A DNA stretch of 32,126 bases from Candidatus Cloacimonadota bacterium. GTDB taxonomy: Bacteria > Cloacimonadota > Cloacimonadia > Cloacimonadales > Cloacimonadaceae. Positions within the stretch are counted from its first letter, which is position 1, and each line of letters opens with the position of its first letter. The stretch spans positions 1 through 32,126 of the forward strand of contig JAKQNV010000175.1 of assembly GCA_029565595.1 (NCBI GenBank). The letters are read 5' to 3'. Shown one piece after another: positions 27,515 to 32,126 of this stretch. The position numbers were made by a program, and so were the translations under genes. The notes beneath the pieces were generated by a model. That model did no database searches. It saw only the letters and a list, made by a program, of their open reading frames with translations, and had not been told where the DNA came from.

Positions 27515-27754
27515 ATGAGACCTAACATCATCGTTTTTGGCACACCTACTTGTTCCTGGTGTAAGAAAGTCAAAGATTACCTGAGCGAACGCGGTTTCGC
27601 TTATAAATATATTGATGTGTCCCGGGACGAACACGCCTTGCGGGACATGGAGCGCAAGACCCATCAGACGGGCGTGCCCCAACTTTGGATAAACAACACC
27701 GCGGTAGTCGGGTTCGATCGCGCCAAGATCGACCGGCTCCTGCAAAACCAATAA
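27515..27754 (+). CDS. Glutaredoxin family protein
   Basis: MRPNIIVFGTPTCSWCKKVKDYLSERGFAYKYIDVSRD...TGVPQLWINNTAVVGFD; CxxC motif; start chosen at ATG 27515 with upstream GAGG. Confidence 0.9.
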   Translation: MRPNIIVFGTPTCSWCKKVKDYLSERGFAYKYIDVSRDEHALRDMERKTHQTGVPQLWINNTAVVGFDRAKIDRLLQNQ

Positions 27755-27767
27755 CTAAGGAGACATC

Positions 27768-28226
27768 ATGAAAGTGACCGCTGAGAACTTTCACGGCCTG
27801 ATCACACGGCTTCAGGTTGTTTTTAGCGAAATTGACTATGCCCAAAAGGCATGTCTGCAGGCTGGTAAAATGGAATGCCAGCTACTCAATTACCTGTACA
27901 AGGTAAAGGATCCCGTAAATATGAACGAACTGGCCAAGGTCCTGAGCGTTTCCCACAGCCGCATCACCAGGATCATGGACAATCTCGTCAGCAAGAAACT
28001 CGTGCTCCGCAAACCCTCGGACAAAGACCGCCGTTGTTGGTTCGCCATGATCACAGACAAAGGCAAGAAACTGGCCGAAAACAGCCAGCAAACCGTTGTC
28101 GACCAGCAAAAGAAGATCCTGGCGCAAATCCCGGAAGCTGATCTGGAAGGGATTTTCAAATCCCTGAAAGTGTACGTGGAAAAGTACGAAAACGTACTGA
28201 AGGAAACCACTACCGGGACCGTATGA
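27768..28226 (+). CDS. MarR family transcriptional regulator
   Basis: MNELAKVLSVSHSRITRIMDNLVSKKLVLRKPSDKDRRCWFAMITDKGKKLAE winged helix; SD AAGGAG upstream. Confidence 0.9.
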   Translation: MKVTAENFHGLITRLQVVFSEIDYAQKACLQAGKMECQLLNYLYKVKDPVNMNELAKVLSVSHSRITRIMDNLVSKKLVLRKPSDKDRRCWFAMITDKGKKLAENSQQTVVDQQKKILAQIPEADLEGIFKSLKVYVEKYENVLKETTTGTV

Positions 28227-28654
28227 GCGTCCGGACCACGACCGACTGGATCGGCCAGATGACCTTCGCCGCCGAGGTGAACGGCCATAAGCTGGTCATG
28301 GACGTTGATCCCGAGTGGGGCGGCGCCGACCAGGGGCCACGGCCAAAACCGTTGTTGCTGGCCGCGCTGAGCGGATGTTCCGGAATGGACGTCGTTCCCC
28401 TGCTGGCGAAAATGCGCGTCGAACAATACAAGTTGCGGATAATCGTCGAAGCGGATTCCACTTCCGAACATCCTGTCATTTACCGGGACATTCGGATGGA
28501 TTTCCATTTCAGCGGGGAAAACCTTCCCTCGGACAAGCTGCTCAAGGCCGTGAACCTCTCCACAGTACGCTATTGCGGCGTCGGGGCGATGCTGAAAAAA
28601 GCCGCCGACATCACGGTCCGCGTCTTCAACAACGATCAGGAAGTAAAGCCATGA
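28223..28654 (+). CDS. OsmC family peroxiredoxin-like protein
   Basis: ATGA overlap with marR; GPRPKPLLLAALSGCSGMDVV and VNLSTVRYCGVGAML carry the two conserved cysteines. Confidence 0.9.
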   Translation: MSVRTTTDWIGQMTFAAEVNGHKLVMDVDPEWGGADQGPRPKPLLLAALSGCSGMDVVPLLAKMRVEQYKLRIIVEADSTSEHPVIYRDIRMDFHFSGENLPSDKLLKAVNLSTVRYCGVGAMLKKAADITVRVFNNDQEVKP

Positions 28655-29196
28655 AAATAGTCTATTTCCTCCTGTTGCTTTCGCTGGTTTCCGTCCTGGC
28701 CTGTACTCCGGCCAACGGCGCGGGCGACAAACAGCAGCAAGGCGACCAGGCTCTCGCAGGATCCGCGGCTCCGGCCGACACCTGCGGAAACGCCATGAAA
28801 ACCTCAACCTACGAGCCGGGCAGATGGATCACCGATTACCAGCTGGCGCTGAACTACGCGGCTGAATTGAAACGCCCCGTGCTGATCAATTTCACCGGTT
28901 CGGACTGGTGCGGTTGGTGCAAGAAACTGAGCAAGGAAGTCTTTACCCAGGACGCCTTCGTCAATTACGCGAAAGACAATCTCGTCCTGCTCAAGATCGA
29001 CTTCCCCCAGTCCATCCCGCAAACCCAGGCCGAAAAAGACGCCAATTCCGCCCTGGCGAAAAAATACGCGGTCCAGGGCTATCCCACCATTGTCCTGGTG
29101 GATGAAAAAGGAACCGAGTTGCAGCGCACCGGCTATCAATACGGCGGTGCCGAGAAATACGTTACCCATCTGCAGGAACTGCTTAAAACCGAATAA
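28651..29196 (+). CDS. Thioredoxin-fold lipoprotein
   Basis: ATGA overlap with osmC gene; lipoprotein signal MKIVYFLLLLSLVSVLACTPA; PVLINFTGSDWCGWCKKLSKEVFTQ...YAVQGYPTIVLVDEKGTELQRTGY. Confidence 0.9.
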   Translation: MKIVYFLLLLSLVSVLACTPANGAGDKQQQGDQALAGSAAPADTCGNAMKTSTYEPGRWITDYQLALNYAAELKRPVLINFTGSDWCGWCKKLSKEVFTQDAFVNYAKDNLVLLKIDFPQSIPQTQAEKDANSALAKKYAVQGYPTIVLVDEKGTELQRTGYQYGGAEKYVTHLQELLKTE

Positions 29197-29258
29197 ATGG
29201 ATGCCCTGCACTGGATAAGTTAAAGCGTCCTCTTAAAAAAGTCGGCGTAACGATCTGA

Positions 29259-29298
29259 AACGGTTGCCGTTGCTTCCCAGGGCGGTGACCGTTTTTTT
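29259..29298 (+). terminator. Rho-independent terminator after the redox operon
   Basis: AACGGTTGCCG / CGGTGACCGTT stem (11 bp including G-T wobbles), 13-nt loop, followed by T-run (TTTTTTT). Confidence 0.8.
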
Positions 29299-29475
29299 AT
29301 GAACGGCCACTAATTTGAAGAAATGCTGTTTTCGTAACAGGTCATCCCTACCTCATTAACCCACACTACGCCTTTTCCCCTTTTCCCCTTGATAAAATTC
29401 ATGTCCATTCGTATAATTCGTGGACGACTCTGTAAAGAGGCCATAGAAAAACGCGGAAAAGCGCGGATTTACGCA

Positions 29476-29522
29476 GAAAAAGAGAACGCAGATTTACCGG
29501 AAAAAGAGGATTGTGAGGATTG
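29476..29522 (+). repeat. Intergenic repeat copy 3
   Basis: GAAAAAGAGAACGCAGATTTACCGGAAAAAGAGGATTGTGAGGATTG aligns to copies 1 and 2. Confidence 0.7.
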
Positions 29523-29729
29523 ATGGAACTCTGATGACGTGATCGGAATGATGTTCCTGATAAAGACAGGGCAAAAGGGATAAGGGGGAAAGGGCAGGTT
29601 ACAGCTCATCCTAGAACAGCAGGCGTCCCGCCAGCGAGGACCCGCAGGGGCCTTGGATCCACCTCACTTTTCACGCCAGATCCCCCGCGTGGGATCCCAG
29701 CGCAGGCTGGGGCCCAGGAAAGAAATAAC

Positions 29730-29761
29730 TTGACAACATTGGCTGAGCGGAAAACTAAATG
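29730..29761 (+). promoter_or_regulatory. Possible promoter (-35 TTGACA) upstream of the structured leader
   Basis: AACTTGACA at 29727-29735, with only a weak -10-like TAAATG; the same AACTTGACA occurs at 8808-8816 upstream of the SUMF1-domain gene. Confidence 0.3.
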
Positions 29762-29823
29762 TTTTTGCCCAGGCCAGTTTTCAGAGCCGGACAGAGTGTG
29801 ACAAACCTTGAAACTTTAAGATC

Positions 29824-29954
29824 CGCGGCCAACCGGGAGTTATGATCCGGAACAGGCCGCAGCGTTCAAACCCCGACGCTGGTTGGAGTTTGTGATGGCT
29901 GGTTGACGGAGGGAAACTCCCTCATCCAGCCTCAATATAGCTTGAGAGGTTCAG
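29824..29954 (+). promoter_or_regulatory. Highly structured 5' leader (candidate cis-regulatory RNA)
   Basis: Stems GCGGCC(29825-29830)/GGCCGC(29855-29860); CAGCGT(29860-29865)/ACGCTG(29876-29881); possible pseudoknot CAAAC(29867-29871)/GTTTG(29888-29892); GGCTGG(29897-29902)/CCAGCC(29926-29931) with inner GAGGG/CCCTC; CTCAA(29931-29935)/TTGAG(29942-29946) abutting SD GAGAGG before ATG 29955. Confidence 0.5.
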
Positions 29955-32126
29955 ATGAAACACGCGATCATTTTCCTGGTTTTAATCGTTGCCGGCGCCC
30001 TCCTCAGCGCCCAAACATTGGACCATGGCCTAGCCGCAAGCAACGCCAAGGCGGCCATCCCAAGATATCCGGCGGTCGATCCCGACGCTTATGAAAACGA
30101 CGATACGGCGAACACCGCCCAATTGATCCAGATCTATCCCACCCTGCACACCCAGAACCACACCATCGACTCTCCCCCACCGGCGGTTGATCTGGATTGG
30201 TTCAGGTTCTACGGCGAATCCGGCAAGATCTATTTTTTCTGGTCCACAGGCTCCACCAATACGGGAATCGGCCTGTATCAGGATAACGGGACCACCCAGA
30301 TCGACACGGACGACGACAGCGGCGACGGCAACAACTTCTTCCTCCAATTCGAGCCGGCCACTTCCGCCTATTACAAGCTGGTCGTTTCCGGATATGCTGC
30401 CGGGGCCTACGTGTTTTGTTATCTCTACACAAATCCGGATCTTTACGAGCCGGATAACCTCCCCACCCAATACACGGATCTGGCCTTGACCCCCTCGCTG
30501 CAAAGCCAGTCCCACACCTTGCATTCCCTATCCGATGCCGACTGGTTCGGCTTCCAGGCCGAGGAAGGAAAATTCAGCGCTTTTTACACCACCGGCTTCA
30601 CCAACACCTGCGCCTGGATCTATGCCGGCGACGGGACCACTTTGCTGGCCACTGCCGAAGGCGGCGGGACGGGAAGCAATTTTGACCTGCAGTTTTTTCC
30701 TACCTACACGGGTTTTCATTTGCTGAAAATCGGCAGCAACAGTTCGCCGCAAGTCGGCCCCTACCTGCTCTACTACCGCTGGGGCATGCTCCCGGACGCC
30801 TATGAACCCGATAACACCGCCGCTCAGGCCTACCCACTGGACATCCTCCCCGCGGAGCAATTTCAACCGCGAAACCTGCAGGACGACAGCGATCAGGATT
30901 GGTGTGCGTTTGAGGCCGAGGCTGGATACACTTATTCATTTTGGTCAACCGGACCTACTGATACCCAGATCTCGCTCTACGACGAAAGCGGAACCACTCT
31001 GATCGATTCCAACGACAATGACGGTGAGGGCTCCAATTTCTTGTTGCATTATGCCGCCATGACGACAGCCAATCTCAAACTTGTGATAGACGGAGTGTCC
31101 GGTTCCGCCGGCCCCTATTGGTTTTATTTCGTCAGGGCCCGGACCTGGGGCAACGACTGGATCTGGGCCGCCAACGTTCCTAATGGCGGCAGTGTCGAGG
31201 CGAGCGCCATCGATCCCGTCTCCGGCTGTATTTATCTGACAGGATATTTTGAAGGAAGCGCCGTTTTCGGACCTTACACGCTCACATCCAGCGGATGGGG
31301 CGATATCTTTGCCGCCAAACTGGACCCCAACGGCAACTGGCTGTGGGCTGTCAGGGCTGGGGGATGGTATTCAGACCGTGGCCTGGATCTCACGGTCACT
31401 CCAAATGGCAACAACATTTACGTTTGTGGCCATTTCGCCGGCTCGGCTGATTTTGGGCCTTACTCGCTTAATACAGACGGTTCGTGGGATTCTGACGTCT
31501 TCGTCGCAAAACTCGACAGCTCCGGAAACTGGCTTTGGGCAGTACAGGCGGGGGGAGATAATTACGACGATGCCAAGACTCTATGTTTGGGAGCGGGAGG
31601 AGATATATTCATCGCGGGAGTATGTTCTTCCGGAGCGTATTTCGGGCCAGCTTATATGGCGTATGGCTGCAAATACATCGCGAAGTTGTTCCCAGACGGC
31701 AGTTGGTTCGGAGCGGCACCCGTCCAAGGGTCATATGACTTTGACGATGACATGAGCCTGTGCGCTGGGCCGGATGGCTGTTTCTACTTGGCCGGACCTT
31801 ATCATAACACAGCCCAATTCGGACAGAACATCACCCTAACCAGCACCGCTACCGGGAAAGACACCTTTGTCGCCAAATTCGACGCCAACGGATATTGGCA
31901 ATGGGCGGCCGATTCAGACGCCCTTGGCACTTGCTTACCGAAAGATATTTGTTTTCAGGGTGATGACTGCTATCTTACAGGATGCTACGAAGGTACGGTC
32001 TATTTTGGATCTTGCCCGCCTCTGACTTACAATCTGTCGTCCGATGTTTTCGTGGCGAAAATCGATTCCTCCGGTAATTGGATCTGGGCGATCAGCGGCG
32101 GCGGCGATGATGCCGATATCGGAAAC
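29955..32126 (+). CDS. Large secreted surface protein: N-terminal PPC-like repeats followed by SBBP repeats (3' truncated by window)
   Basis: Open frame with no stop to the window end; MKHAIIFLVLIVAGALLSAQ signal; three DAYEND/DLYEPD/DAYEPD...DADWFGFQAEEG-type units; then FAAKLDPNGNWLWAVRAGG, FVAKLDSSGNWLWAVQAGG, FVAKIDSSGNWIWAISGGG repeats. SD GAGAGG at 29944-29949. Confidence 0.9.
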   Translation, partial: MKHAIIFLVLIVAGALLSAQTLDHGLAASNAKAAIPRYPAVDPDAYENDDTANTAQLIQIYPTLHTQNHTIDSPPPAVDLDWFRFYGESGKIYFFWSTGSTNTGIGLYQDNGTTQIDTDDDSGDGNNFFLQFEPATSAYYKLVVSGYAAGAYVFCYLYTNPDLYEPDNLPTQYTDLALTPSLQSQSHTLHSLSDADWFGFQAEEGKFSAFYTTGFTNTCAWIYAGDGTTLLATAEGGGTGSNFDLQFFPTYTGFHLLKIGSNSSPQVGPYLLYYRWGMLPDAYEPDNTAAQAYPLDILPAEQFQPRNLQDDSDQDWCAFEAEAGYTYSFWSTGPTDTQISLYDESGTTLIDSNDNDGEGSNFLLHYAAMTTANLKLVIDGVSGSAGPYWFYFVRARTWGNDWIWAANVPNGGSVEASAIDPVSGCIYLTGYFEGSAVFGPYTLTSSGWGDIFAAKLDPNGNWLWAVRAGGWYSDRGLDLTVTPNGNNIYVCGHFAGSADFGPYSLNTDGSWDSDVFVAKLDSSGNWLWAVQAGGDNYDDAKTLCLGAGGDIFIAGVCSSGAYFGPAYMAYGCKYIAKLFPDGSWFGAAPVQGSYDFDDDMSLCAGPDGCFYLAGPYHNTAQFGQNITLTSTATGKDTFVAKFDANGYWQWAADSDALGTCLPKDICFQGDDCYLTGCYEGTVYFGSCPPLTYNLSSDVFVAKIDSSGNWIWAISGGGDDADIGN

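Noticed and set aside
29636-29712. CRISPR-like short repeats
   Set aside because: Palindromic hairpins but no regularly spaced identical repeats and no cas genes; no CRISPR array seen anywhere in the window.

Overview
The window looks like a chromosomal segment of a Cloacimonadota/FCB-type bacterium (inferred from protein flavour, not searched). It starts in the 3' end of rho, followed by SPOR/TPR protein, mutS and a SurA/PpiD-like lipoprotein (+). A low-density accessory stretch (about 5.9-11 kb) carries a small membrane protein, an SBBP-repeat protein and a secreted SUMF1/FGE-fold protein. A long, tightly overlapping minus-strand run (about 27.3-11.1 kb) encodes RadA, 7TM-HD hydrolase, YbeY, CorC-like protein, VanZ-like protein, MlaF-like ATPase, Gx-transporter-like protein, PBP1A, GlmU-like nucleotidyltransferase, PSP1/RicT, RlmN, DeoC, tandem-domain ThyX, tRNA-Arg(CCG) and an ABC-F ATPase. 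A compact plus-strand redox operon follows (glutaredoxin, MarR, OsmC, thioredoxin lipoprotein). The window ends in a long, truncated surface protein (PPC-like plus SBBP repeats) behind a highly structured leader. The points most worth following up are: (1) the leader at about 29824-29954, with four hairpins, a possible H-type pseudoknot and the SD next to the last hairpin; (2) an in-frame TAA splitting PBP1A at its SxN motif; (3) a fused double ThyX with complementary motif loss; (4) an intergenic inverted-repeat family (AAAAAGAGAACGCAGATTT...) in MITE-like arrangement; (5) a cysteine-rich N-terminal extension on DeoC. All functional names come from reading motifs by eye; no database search was run.
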